A DNA stretch of 64,000 bases. Source: Siphonodentalium dalli (Eukaryota; Mollusca; Scaphopoda; Gadilida; Siphonodentaliidae). Positions 9,563 through 20,252 of this stretch are shown in pieces. Location: contig CP136064.1 of NCBI GenBank assembly GCA_032622095.1, positions 130,993,605 to 131,057,604 of the forward strand. The letters run 5' to 3'. The position numbers and the translations under genes were made by a program. The first letter of the stretch is position 1, and the number at the start of each line of letters is the position of its first letter. A model generated the notes under the pieces. It was not told where the DNA came from. It saw nothing but the letters and a program-made list of their open reading frames with translations, and searched no databases.

Positions 9563-10806
9563 ATGTCTTCCGAACAGGACTCCACAAATCGCTGACGTCT
9601 ATCTGACACTTTCTCATTTTTCCCAGAAATAAGCACCTTGATAAAGTTTTGCAGTAACGCGGGTGGTTTGGACTGCCCTGTCGAGAACCATGATGCGTTT
9701 GGAGGCCATGGCATTTTGCCCGCAGAAGCTTCAGTCTCCAATACATGTCTCCGCAGCATTAGAGCGACCTCTTCTGCGCGCCTTTCTTCTGAACACGCGA
9801 GTTCAAATGCGATACCAACCGCTTGACCTTTTATAATTTCATCAGAATATACCAATTCACCAAGATGATACCCGGGTTGCCAAAATTTAATTCTCGTTCC
9901 AAAATGGTTTATCATTTTATCTTTCAGCTTGTCTGTCTTATATTTATCATTTAGCTGCTCCGGAAACATATCTCCCATGTAGTTGAGATAACGCTCTCTT
10001 AACATGGTCACCCTTTCCACATTTTGGTTGATGATTATCGCCCTCTCTATATGTTCGCACAATTTCGAGAACACAATATCATGATGATCAGTGCAGTTAG
10101 TTTCCGTACATGTAGCTGTCCTTGGCGTCCGTGTATAGTCTCTCCGACATTTGCTGTGGTAATGAGCCTCACGCGCAACAAGGTCATCACCGCGAACCTT
10201 CATGATCATATTGTAGTCCTGACGTCTGTTTGCGCTGTTTTTGATTGAGTCACTTGCCGTATTGGTCAGACATTTCAGTAACTCACAGCGCTTTCCGTTC
10301 ACCTTTATGTACTTCGTTCCACAGAATAAGCATTCGTCCGATGGAAAAAGCACTCGCATTGAAGAGTCAACGGAGTGTCTCTTCATTCGTTTTGAGCCGC
10401 TGCAAACACTATCAATGCTTTCATCATGTTTTCGTTTGAATTTAACATTGGTGAAATTCTGATAACACCAACGATGATAACCGTGGACCGAAGAATCATA
10501 TTTCGTCGGGACATTCTGACATATATCATCAATTCTCACATCTGGGTTCGAACTCTTCGAACGGTCAGCAACTACTTCACGTATTTTTTCGTATCCTTTG
10601 TCAGATAGTATCTTCACAACAGTGTCAACTTTATTCCGCTCATAGTGAACAATACAATATCGCAAATCACTGCTGTCCGTGTTTGTGCCGAAGGCGCTAG
10701 TTCTCCTCCGTTTCTTTTTATTTGGTGTCTTTTTTAGTGGAACGGGGCTCTCTTTGGACATGTCGAGCTTCGATTGGTGCGTTGCCATGCATGCATAGGC
10801 TATCAC
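9532..10806 (-). CDS. Transposon-encoded protein, N-terminal part with Cys/His modules
   Basis: A 424-codon frame upstream of the 822-codon frame on the same strand. It starts with a basic stretch (KKTPNKKKRRR, a likely nuclear localisation signal). Two putative zinc-binding modules follow, one with CIVHYERN and HGYHRWCYQNFTN, the other with CLFCGTK and AHYHSKCRRDYTR. A helical region with ERYLNYMGDMFPEQLNDKYK comes after these. Such N-terminal modules are typical of the same uncharacterised family and may bind DNA. The first Met at 10806 is the longest choice, with further Met codons at residues 7 and 16. No TATA-like start site was identified. The frame goes out of register near 9560. It is inferred to be exon 1 of one gene with the downstream pieces. 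Confidence 0.78.
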   Translation of the reverse strand: MIAYACMATHQSKLDMSKESPVPLKKTPNKKKRRRTSAFGTNTDSSDLRYCIVHYERNKVDTVVKILSDKGYEKIREVVADRSKSSNPDVRIDDICQNVPTKYDSSVHGYHRWCYQNFTNVKFKRKHDESIDSVCSGSKRMKRHSVDSSMRVLFPSDECLFCGTKYIKVNGKRCELLKCLTNTASDSIKNSANRRQDYNMIMKVRGDDLVAREAHYHSKCRRDYTRTPRTATCTETNCTDHHDIVFSKLCEHIERAIIINQNVERVTMLRERYLNYMGDMFPEQLNDKYKTDKLKDKMINHFGTRIKFWQPGYHLGELVYSDEIIKGQAVGIAFELACSEERRAEEVALMLRRHVLETEASAGKMPWPPNASWFSTGQSKPPALLQNFIKVLISGKNEKVSDRRQRFVESCSEDICILRQTGVG

Positions 10807-10929
10807 GATAGTACCACCCTGTAAGAAAACAATGACAGAATGGTTACCAGCATGTCAATCTTAACATTTGTAGATAGCCCCAGCTCCTTAAAAACCGCAC
10901 CACATCGATACTGAAGTCAGTTCATATGT

Positions 10930-11910
10930 GCAACATAGCCACAAGTACACGTATAACAATAGTAAACTCTCTATAAAATATAGATTACATCTATTTCTGA
11001 TCAAATGTCCATTTAAAAAGATAAAACTGTCAGCATTCGCAATTTCGAAAATTCATTATTTTATAATTGTTGTTGCATCGGCTTTCCATACTTTTTTAAT
11101 CGTGCGTGACCCATCCTTACAGTGGAGCTTCTAAACACAATTCCTATTTTCGTGTTAATTATTTATATAACAATAATACAATCAAAATGGTATTCTAAAT
11201 ATATTTTTGCCAATCGGAATCGAGGAATGGTCTTACACTTACCTCTGTTTGTGTTCTGAAGTGCTGTCTTTTGAAATATCTTAGTTGTCTTATCTGAATT
11301 TTGGCGCTCCAAAATGTTGAGGTGATGACGCCGATGACGTGAATCATATACGGAAAACCAGACGCGTCACGATTTTCTACACACCGATCATACTGTCGCC
11401 ATTTGGTTGGTCTTATGGTAACCATTTTCGGTTAGTTCAGTCCTGCTGTGCAGGTCAGTGTGATGTCGTAAATCGGTTTGGAACTGCTCGCAATGCAACT
11501 GCTGGTCTCCATCTGTTTCGATCCCTGTACAATTCACCGAATTTCGCTGCTTTTCTGTTATTTGAGCAATAAATTATCATTAATATGGTAATATAGATAC
11601 TTTGTTCTACTGCAATACTAATAACTTGTCGGAGACGCTAGCCGCTCATACACACTATGTTTGATGACTAAGATGCATAAAATGTTGATAATACCAAAAA
11701 TGGAATTACCGCGATTGTATGTATTGTGTATCGTGCCTCATATTTTTGGCTCAATATACCTATTAACCCGTTGTAGTGTGATTATATTGTCTCATCGCTG
11801 ATCAGTCTATGTGGTAAACTCGTATTTCGACGGTTAGGCTAAATTTGATCAAATGCCACGGTATTGGTGAATGAGATGTGATGAAACTTATGAAAAATAA
11901 TGCAATTATA
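10930..11910. other. 5' flank of the transposon gene, nothing recognised
   Basis: Non-coding AT-rich sequence between the transposon gene start and the right inverted end. It presumably holds the promoter and 5' untranslated region. The short frame at 11195-11425 has no recognisable motif. Confidence 0.45.
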
Positions 11911-11914
11911 CAAT

Positions 11915-12240
11915 TCTGGCGGCCATTTTGGCGGCCATTTTGAATATATGAAATGTATTCATAACTATAAATAAGGAGTGCTCAATTATCAATAGAATGA
12001 CATATCGCACGACTTTAATAATACCTCTCAAACTTCCTGAGTAATTGCGAAATTGAAATTTACCAGGTCAGATATTCCATTTTGGCGGCCATCTTGGATT
12101 CAAAGACCGATAACTCTATAAAGCCCCCATATCCAGATGGCAAACAACCGGCAAATTGAAGGACTGATATTGTTCTACAAAGATATCATAACCACCTAAA
12201 ATCCGCATAGGGGGAGGGGGGTCTACACGCAGCTCAAGCT
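11915..12240. repeat. Right inverted terminal region of the 8-kb element
   Basis: Contains GGCGGCCATTTTGGCGGCCA, CTCAATTATCAATAGAATGA and TTTACCAGGTCAGATATTCC, all inverted relative to 4720-4890. It ends with the CCGCATAGGGGGAGG block inverted relative to about 4200-4222. Confidence 0.8.
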
Positions 12241-12374
12241 CTAGAACCTTTGCACCTGCGATTATGAGGTCCATCTGACTTTTTTGTGTGGGGTTATCCC
12301 CTCTTTCGATTTTGAAAATTTTCGCAACATGCAGAACTTTGTCCGAGCTTGTATTCCTACATTTTCCGGTCTAT

Positions 12375-12960
12375 TTTTAGCTCACCTGAGACGAAGTCTC
12401 CGGTGGAGCTATAGTCATCACTCCTCGTCCGTCGTCCGTCCATCTAGCCGTCCAACCGTCCATCCGTCCGTCCGTCCATCCGTCCGTCAACAATTCTTTG
12501 AACATCTTCTTCTGAAGTTCCATTGGACCGAATTGGTTCATATTTGGTGTGGATGTTTCCTAGGTGACTCTCATTCAGATTTGTTCAAATGAGGTCACTG
12601 GGTCAAATAGTTGCGAAAGCAGGGCCACAACTCTATTCCTTGATAGTAATTCTTAGAACGACTTCTTTTCCAGAACCATAAGGCCTAATGGGTTCATATT
12701 TGGTGTGGATGTTCCCTAGGTGACTCACATTCAGATTTGTTCAAATGAGGTCACCAGGTTGATTAGTTGAGAAACCAGGGCCATAACTCTTTCCCTCCAT
12801 AGTAATTCTTTTAAACATCTTCTTCTCAAATACCTTCAGGCCAAATGGGTTCATATTTGGTATGAATGATCCTTGGTTGACTGGGGTTCAGATTTGTTAA
12901 AATGAGGTCACTGGGTCAAATGTGGGTGGGACCAGGGACATAACTCCAAAAAAAAAAAAA
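12375..12960 (+). repeat. TTTTAGCTCACCTGAG-type dispersed repeat
   Basis: Starts TTTTAGCTCACCTGAGACGA, has a CGTCCGTCCATCCGTCC tract and then repeating units of about 150 bp with GGTTCATATTTGGTGTGGAT and TCAAATGAGGTCACTGGGTC. Further units appear at 14485-15000 and a shorter copy is at 34093-34440. This family is familiar from bivalve genomes. Non-coding. Confidence 0.8.
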
Positions 12961-13135
12961 ATTCAGATTAAACTCTTTAACCAAAAAAGAAAAGAATAGA
13001 AAAGAAATGATATATTAAAAAATAAAAGAATATTTAAAAAAAACTGTGGAATTGTTTTTTTTATTAAAATATTAAAAAAAAAATTGTATTTAACTCCATG
13101 GTCAATTATATATATATATTGTTTAACATTTTTTG
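12945..13135. repeat. A/T-rich low-complexity tract
   Basis: Runs of A and T with short TA repeats (poly-A at 12948-12961, TATATATATAT near 13110). It separates two parts of the surrounding repeat and may be the tail of an inserted retroelement. Confidence 0.6.
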
Positions 13136-13423
13136 AAAATTGAAAAACTAATGCCATTACATTTCTGAAGGTTGTGCCCCCTGGCCCTTCACTCAAGTGC
13201 ACTGCTTCTGCCACCCTGGCCTGGTCCTTAAAATAAAATTTACTCAAATTCTTGACAGAATCATTAATAAGAAGCATTTACTTTGGCTGTAACTGTATAT
13301 ATGCTGGGTATGCCGACACAATCATGTCAATCTTCATATGTTTATAAACATTCCTTGCAGATCTGCTAGAAGTCATTAATTCCCAATCATTCATGTATTG
13401 TTCATATCAGGACTAATGTCATT

Positions 13424-14486
13424 TGCAGAATGAGGTCCCCAGAGGGTGAATTTAGTGATACTATCCCGCACAGTGGCCTAGCATCACCAAATTCACCATC
13501 TGGAGACCTCATTTTGCTTAGGCCTCATCTTCTGGGAAGTATCTATAGTATCAAATTAACATTGTTGTTAGTTACATTTCCCTTCTAGGAAGTTTCTATA
13601 TCCCCTAATTTGCAGAAGATAAATTCATAATTGAGGTGCCCAATGGGTGAACATCACCAACTTCAACTGGGGAACTTCAATCTTATCCTAGGTCTGCCAT
13701 AGCAGTTGGGGGCCTTAGCAGAATGAGGTCCCCAGATGGTGAATTTAGTGATGCTAGCCCACTGTGCAGGATAGCGTCACTAAATTCACCCTCTGAGGAC
13801 CTCATTCTGCAAATGACAGATGCACTATTTCAAGGCTTGATTGTATAATACATTGTGTTGCTTGAGGCCAGACATGCACAATGTAGGAACAGACATGCTT
13901 TTAGTGATGCCATCCCACACAGCGGGCTAGCATCACCAAATTCACCATCTGGAGACCTCATTCTGCTTAGGCCTCATCTTCTGGGAAGTATCTATAGTAT
14001 CAAATTTACATTGTTGTTAGTTAAATTTCCCTTCTAGGAAGTTTCTATATCCCCTAATTTGCAGAAGATAAAATTCATAATTGAGGTGCTCAATGGGTGA
14101 ACATCACCAACTTCAACTGGGGAACTTCAATCTTATTCTAGGTCTTCCATAGCAGTTGAGGGCCTTATCAGAATGAGGTCCCCAGAGGGTGAATTTAGTG
14201 ATGCTAGCCCGCTGTGCGGGATAGCGTCACTAAATTCACCCTCTGGGGACCTCATTCTGCAAATGACAGACACACTATCACACTATTTCAAGGCTTGATT
14301 GTATAATACATTGTGTTGCTTGAGGCCAGGCATGCACAATGTAGGAACAGACATGCTTTTTGTGATGCTATCCCGCACTAGGAAGTTTCTATATCCCCTA
14401 ATTTGCTGAAGATAAAATTCATAAATGAGGTACCCAATGGGTGAATATCACCAACTTCAACTGGGGAACTTAAATCTTATCCTTAT
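13424..14486. repeat. 458-bp tandem duplication carrying three 92-bp palindromes
   Basis: Units are offset by 458 bp (CTTGAGGCCAGRCATGCACA at 13861 and 14319), with a partial third unit at 14378-14486. Near-perfect palindromes of about 92 bp lie at 13426-13519, 13719-13811 and 14169-14259. Each runs from GAATGAGGTCCCCAGA through a CCCGC-type centre to TCTGGGGACCTCATTC. A half palindrome is at 13900-13965 and a lone arm-like scrap at 59517-59560. Non-coding. Confidence 0.88.
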
Positions 14487-15000
14487 CAGATTTGTGAAAA
14501 TGGGATCACAAAGTCAAATAAGGGCAGAGCAAGAGACTTAACTATTTCACTACATAGTAATTCTTAAAATATGTTTGCAAGAACTAGTTGGCTTATATAG
14601 AATGGAATGTTCTTCCTTGACTGCAATTCAGATTTTTTTAAATGGGGTCACCTGGTCAAATAGGGGCCAAGCGAAGGACAGTTTCCCTCTTAATATGCTT
14701 CCTTCACAAGGACAATCAGGTCTATTTTACTGATATGTGTGAAGGGTTCTTTGGTGTCTGGGATTCAAATTTATTCAGATGGGGTCACCAGGTTAAATAT
14801 GGTGGGACCAGGGACATAACTATATGTCTCTATAGTAATTCTTAAAATGTCTTCTCAAGAGAGTTTGGACTATTTAGCTTACATATAGTATGGAGGAATC
14901 AGGAGGATCCTTTAGTGACTGAGATTCAGATTTGTTAAAATGAGGTCAACCTGTCAAGAAATGGCAGGCTATGGGGAGTTAACACTTTTGTGTCTAATAA
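14485..15000 (+). repeat. Continuation of the TTTTAGCTCACC-type repeat
   Basis: Diverged units with AAATGGGGTCACCTGGTCAA and ATGGGGTCACCAGGTTAAAT. They match the period and text of 12375-12960 after the palindromic duplication. Confidence 0.6.
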
Positions 15001-16440
15001 AATCATTGAATACCAAATTCATTAAAACATCTACCTTGGAACCACCTGACTGATTGGTCTGACATACATGTATTGTGTTTTGGGTCCATGGATAATTGGG
15101 CTTCAAACATATCTAAATGGTTTTAGAAAAAGGCACTTGTGAGATTGGAAATTTTCAACAATTGAGAAAGTTTGAGGTGTCGGTTGTGAAATTCCAACCT
15201 AAGACTTGGGAGTCTGGAGCCCGGTCGGGAGGGGACTTGTTGAGCTGGAGGAGGGGGTGATCAGTAGTGTACAGTTGGCAATTTCAAGGTGGATTTTCAC
15301 CAATCTACATACTTGAAGTCTATCTAGCCACATATCCTGTTTAAATCTACTTCTTTTAAAGTGATTATGAAAAGTGCTGACTGTTTTGGTCTCCAGAGTC
15401 CCAGTCTTATCAGTCTTTGCAGTCTGGTGAGCGACCCCACAGTCATTGACTGTCTTGTTTTAAAAACTTGGCACAGAGGCCATTTGGGCATTTTTAAAGC
15501 AGTTTTTCTCGGTCTTTGATTTATATAGCTAGCAAGTTATGACACATCATCTGACCACTGCGACCTTCAAAATGAGCATAACATTCAAAAACGTACTTAT
15601 GCTTTTTCAAAATATTAAAATTTATTAAAGCTCTCATAGAACCCCCCCCCCTTTGTGAATAGAAAGGAATAAACCATGTAGTGGTGTGTAAGTAACTTAT
15701 TAGGGAATATGTATCTTCTATCGGAAATGATAGTTTAGACTTAAAGCCACCTTGTTGTTCAATTATTGTCAAAACAGTAGTAATGTTAGGATTTGGAACA
15801 CTGACATCATGTCTGACATTAAAGGGGTACTGTACGCCATTTTCAATAAATTCCCGTGATAACAACAATCTATTATCGATAATGTATAGAAAACTTAAGT
15901 AATTTGATTCGAGGATGTATTCTGTGAACATTCAGGTTAATAGGTTATCTTAAAATCAAAGTTAATAATTTGATATAAATTTAATTTATGGCTGGAGCCC
16001 TAAATTAAATTATGAATTTCCGTGTACAAGACGTAATGAAAATAATTCACAGATAGTGGATGGAGCAACGTGTGGCACACATGATCATGTAAAAAATTAT
16101 GTTGATACGGGGCGTAAACTCAAGCCACACACTGACTAGTGACTATCTAATGACATAAATTTAGTATGTGGGACTAGTATGCATATAATATAACATTTAT
16201 TTGATACATTTGCTTGAAAACTGTCCAAAAATTACCCGACAATGACAATTGGTATTTTCGCATTCCAGCTAATCTGCCATCTGCAACGTTACTCCATACT
16301 CAACAGACTTTCAAATAATGGAAATCTGGTTACCTTATTCTACGATTCAGAGACTTAGAAACCAACAACAACATTTGAGTACAGTATCCATTTAATACAG
16401 ACAGTTGCAAATAGCTGCATTATAAATACTGTCTATTTCT
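15001..16440. other. Intron sequence before exon 2, nothing recognised
   Basis: AT-rich and single-copy in appearance. The 136-codon minus-strand frame at 15521-15931 has no family motif and is treated as chance. A scrap of the 3947-4170 repeat lies near 15467. Confidence 0.5.
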
Positions 16441-16442
16441 AG

Positions 16443-16549
16443 CCATCGGATCTCATTGTATGGAGTATTTGATGGGCATGCTGGTCCAAGAGCATCCCAG
16501 TTTGCATGCAAAAATATTCCAGATATTTTCAAAGAAAAATTTCCAAAAG
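16443..16549 (+). CDS. ILKAP: ILKAP-like phosphatase exon with the DGHAG motif
   Basis: Acceptor CTGTCTATTTCTAG (ends 16442), donor GTAAGA (16550). Its first base completes the Ile codon split from the exon at 415-538. The exon encodes HRISLYGVFDGHAGPRASQF and onward to KEKFPKG. VFDGHAG is the PP2C motif whose Asp and Gly ligate the catalytic metals. It ends after one base of a Gly codon finished by the exon at 21625. At 107 bp it is too short to stand out as an open frame. Confidence 0.95.
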
Positions 16550-16737
16550 GTAAGAAACCTCAAACATATAAAGCTTGGTGATTTTTCCAGTTTAAAGTTA
16601 GTTAAATATCACACTTAATTGTACAAGAACAGGTTGCTTGTTATGCCCCTGACCCTCCGAAGGAGGTTCGGGGCATATAGCCAAGTGCTCCGTCCATCTG
16701 TCTGTACATCAGAACATATCATCTTGTAACTCAGTTA

Positions 16738-17053
16738 TTAACCTCTTCGCTGCTATGACGTCCATAACTATTACGGATGTAAAAGTGCACGCCGTGTACT
16801 ACGGACCTACTTCAGCACGCTAGAAGTAGGCCATTATACATAACTGGAACTCAGAGATTGATGCATCGGAATAACTGTATCTCGACGTTTCAAACAGTGT
16901 ATGATGTTCCACGATTGTGAACGATAATAGCCTTTCAGCTGAGTCAGTTTTATGGTTCTTGTGATATTCCCGTTATATTTTCCCATTGGAAAATGCCAAT
17001 AACGTCAACCCAGCACACGACGTCATAACGTCATTGAGCAGCGAAGAGGTTAA
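16738..17053. mobile_element. piggyBac-like MITE with TTAA target duplication
   Basis: Both ends read TTAACCTCTTCGCTGCT inward (right end AGCAGCGAAGAGGTTAA). TTAA is the target site and duplication, as known for piggyBac elements. The element is about 312 bp between the duplications, with CATGACGT-type subterminal text and no coding capacity. A diverged relative lies at 46125-46445. Confidence 0.88.
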
Positions 17054-17413
17054 TAATTGGATTTGTTGTCATTTGGTATGCTGATAGTACAGCTTGAGGG
17101 AAAATATATCCACATACTATGGGTTTCGTGCATTAATTTTTACCAAAGTTACGACCCTTGATTGATTTGGAAATTTGTGAATTTTAATTCCATGTGAACA
17201 TTTTAGTTTGTAACTTGGGTGCTATTTATCAGATTTTGTTGTCCTTTGGCATGGTCATAGCAAGGTTTTGGGGAAAGGATACACACATAATACGGGTTTT
17301 GTCCATTAATTTTTGCCACAGAGTTATGGAAATTTGTGAATTGTGTCAGTGCGAACAGCTTGTAGCTCGCGCATTGATCATCAGATTTGATTATGCTTTC
17401 GTATGGTGATAGC

Positions 17414-19220
17414 TAGAGCCCGAAGCCGCCATCGCATGCCGCCGCCGCCAGCCATGTTGGCCACAAGCCGCCGCCAGCCGTATTATCTCCAACGCCAGCC
17501 ACATGAAAAAATCTCCGCCGCCAGAATTGTAAAATGGCTGAGACGTGTGCATGGGCTTATATGTCAAGCACAACAGTACTGTTAATCGCAGAGAACTAAA
17601 TCGCATTGCCTATATTTTGGCATACTCGCATGGACACGGCATGGTTGTTATATTATCAGAACACCCGGGCTATGTTGAATAGACTATTCCATTGCATGCT
17701 TTCATACAATTGAATGGGAACATCCATTCAGTATTGAAGGTGTTGAAGTATAAATTGTTTATTATACCCCCTTTAAAAAAAAAAGGGGGGGTATACTGTT
17801 TTGCACCTGTCCGTGCATTCGTGCGTGCGTACGTCCGTCCGATGTCTGTTGATGTCATAACTTGAACAGTAGTGCTCGGATCTCAATGAAATTAGGTATG
17901 GATGTTCACTACTATGAGGACATTAAATAGAGGGTACCATCGTTTTGTTCTGATTTTCCATTCTAGAGTTATTCATCTTTGTTTATCTGGAAATGTTTTG
18001 GTCAGTCTTGTGTCTGTTCATGTCGTAACATCAACAGTTGTGCTGGGATCTCAATGAAATTTGGTATGGATGTTCACTACTATGAGGACATTAAAAAGAG
18101 GGTTACAGTGTTTTGTTCGGATTTTCCATTCTAGAGTTATTCATCTTTGTTTATCTGGAAATGTTGGCTTTTTGGTCTGTCTGGTGTCTGTTCATGTCGT
18201 AATTTCAACATTTGTGCTGGATCTCAATGAAATTTGGTATGGATGTTCACTACTATGTGGAAATTAAAAAGAGGGTTTCATCGTTTTGTTCGGATTTTCC
18301 ATTCTAGAGTTATACATCTTTGTTTATCTGGAAATGTTGGCTTTTTGATCCGTCTGGTGTCTGTTTATATCGTAACTTCAACAGTTGTGCTGGGATCTCA
18401 ATGGAATTTGGTATGGATGTTCACTACTATGAGGAGATTCAATAGAGGGTTCCATTGTTCTGTTCCGCTTTTCCATTCTAGAGTTATTCATCTTTGTTTA
18501 TCTGGAAATGTTGGCTGTTTGGGACATCCGATGTCTGTTCAGCTCATAACTTGAACAGTAATGTTAGGATCTCAATGAAATTTGGTATGGATGTTCACCA
18601 CTATGAGGACATTTAATGGCACATTCAAATGGTTGTTTTGGTTTTTTGTTCTACCCACACTAGGCGGTATGCCACGAGGGGGTATGCACCGGATGACATT
18701 CCATCTCTTGTTTCGACACGACTCAGTCTCAGACATCATTGGCATTTGTCAATATATGCAAATAACCTGTAGAAGAGAATAGAAAATAGATTGAAATATT
18801 ATATCATTACTATCAGATTCATCATTCAATGATGCATGCATATATATCGCAAAATGCCAGTTGATCTAGCAGTCTGAAGTCGACAGAAGTCCTAATGTAA
18901 CTTATACACCGATTAGATGGGAAACTACATATATAGTACACCCATGCCAGTCCTTCATGTAATTTCGCCATAATGGAAAAGCCCAACACAAAAAGAGCAC
19001 ATGTGGTCTGGAATTCTACCGGTTCACCACAAACGGGGTATATAACTGGGAATTAGGAAAATTTCGGAATGAAAATACGCTGATTGATAACATTTCAGCC
19101 GGCTGAGCCGCCATGTTTCGTCAGCTACGAACGTCGCTACTGAGCCGGCTTAGCTAGCTAACCAGCCACGAAATTGGTTGAGCCAGCTGCGAAAACTATT
19201 TGTCGTGGCTTCGGGTTCTA
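17414..19220. mobile_element. 1.8-kb non-autonomous hAT-like element with 8-bp target duplication
   Basis: Begins TAGAGCCCGAAGCC and ends GGCTTCGGGTTCTA, a 14-bp inverted repeat with one mismatch. It is flanked by GTGATAGC at 17406-17413 and 19221-19228. An 8-bp duplication with a TAGAG start fits the hAT superfamily. The insertion splits a unit of the 59-bp tandem repeat, so the empty site can be read directly. Inner ends are rich in CCGCCGCCAGCC-type motifs. No transposase. A tandem-monomer element (17757-18715) is nested inside. Confidence 0.9.
17757..18715 (+). repeat. GGGGGTATA-type element with five 174-bp monomers
   Basis: Starts TTATACCCCCTTTAAAAAAA with a short stem to AAAAAAGGGGGGGTATA and has CGTACGTCCGTCCGATGTC. 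About five tandem monomers follow, spaced 168-174 bp (ATCTCAATGAAATTTGGTAT at about 17880, 18048, 18221, 18395 and 18569). It ends near CGGATGACATTCCATCTCTT. A copy in opposite orientation is at 55798-57042. The open frames here only follow the monomers. Confidence 0.85.
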
Positions 19221-19535
19221 GTGATAGCACAGCTTGTAGCTCGCGCATTGATCATCAGATTTGATTATGCTTTGGTATGGTGATAGCACAGCTTTTAGTT
19301 CGCGCATTGATCATCAGATTTGATTATGCTTTGGTATGGTGATAGCACAGCTTGTAGCTCACGCATTGATCATCAGATTTGATTATGCTTTGGTATGGTG
19401 ATAGCACAGCTTGTAGCTCGCGCATTGATCATCAGATTTGATTATGCTTTGGTATGGTGATAGCACAGCTTGTAGCTCGCGCATTGATCATCGGATTTGA
19501 TTATGCTTTGGTATGGTGATAGCACAGCTTGAGTG
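19221..19535 (+). repeat. 59-bp tandem repeat
   Basis: Five units of 59 bp starting GTGATAGCACAGCTTGTAGC, with one more partial unit at about 17350-17413 on the other side of the hAT-like insertion. Units differ by only a few bases, so amplification is recent relative to the surrounding repeat. Confidence 0.93.
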
Positions 19536-20252
19536 AAAGGATTAACCACTGACTACGAGTTTCGTCAATTCCATTTCTACCAGAGTTACGGTCCTTGTTT
19601 GACTTGGAAATTTGTGTTCCGCTGCAACATTTCAGTTTGTAACTTGGGCAAGGATAATCAGATTCAGTTGTACTTTGGTATGGTGATAGCAGAATTTGGC
19701 GGAAAAGGATACCGACTTATAACAGGTTTCATCCATTAATTTTTACTAGATCTACAGCCCTTGTTTAACATGGGAATTTCTTAATTTTGGTGTCCTTATG
19801 AAATTTTCAGCTTGTAACTTGGGCATGGATCATCAAATTCGGTTGTGCTTTGGTGTGCTGGTAGCCCAGTTTAGGGGGAAATTATACCCACTTCTTAGCA
19901 CGGTGTAAACAATATGTTATGCTCAATAACAAGTGTGTACATACATATACAATTTTAATTACAACACATATATTTATTACAAAATGTTAACACGTGTGTC
20001 CCAGCATATAAGAGATGAGAAAAGGATCTGACTGTAAGCTTTGTAAGCTTATATTTGTCATTTCCCTGTTGGATATTCACATGGGTGATAACTGGTTTAT
20101 CATAAATATCTAATTGAGTTATGTTGACTGCGAATTAATAATGGATATATATAGCTTCCTGCCTGCCCACCCCTCAGCGCCTATATGGCCCCCATCAACC
20201 CGTTCAAGGAGACAAGGGTTACTGCATTGTTGATAGCATAGTTTGTTTTCTC

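Larger units (their letters stand above)
4174..12240 (-). mobile_element. 8-kb DNA-transposon-like element with inverted ends and a large minus-strand gene
   Basis: The outer ends are inverted: ACCTTGAGCT...CCCTCCCCCCTATGCGGATTTTAG (lines 4170-4229) pairs with the reverse complement of AAAATCCGCATAGGGGGAGG...CAGCTCAAGCT (12198-12240). Further in, about 160 bp at 4720-4890 (with ATGGCCGCCAAAATTG, TACCAGGT-type and CTATTGATAATTGAG blocks) is inverted at 11915-12110. The left end carries about 400 bp more than the right between these blocks. The flanks on both sides are one interrupted repeat, which supports insertion. A clean target-site duplication could not be defined. The only long open frames (9532-10806 and 5693-8161, minus strand) belong to one gene. 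The ends are homologous to the arms of the foldback at 24022-28345. I do not recognise the element as a named superfamily. Confidence 0.75.
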
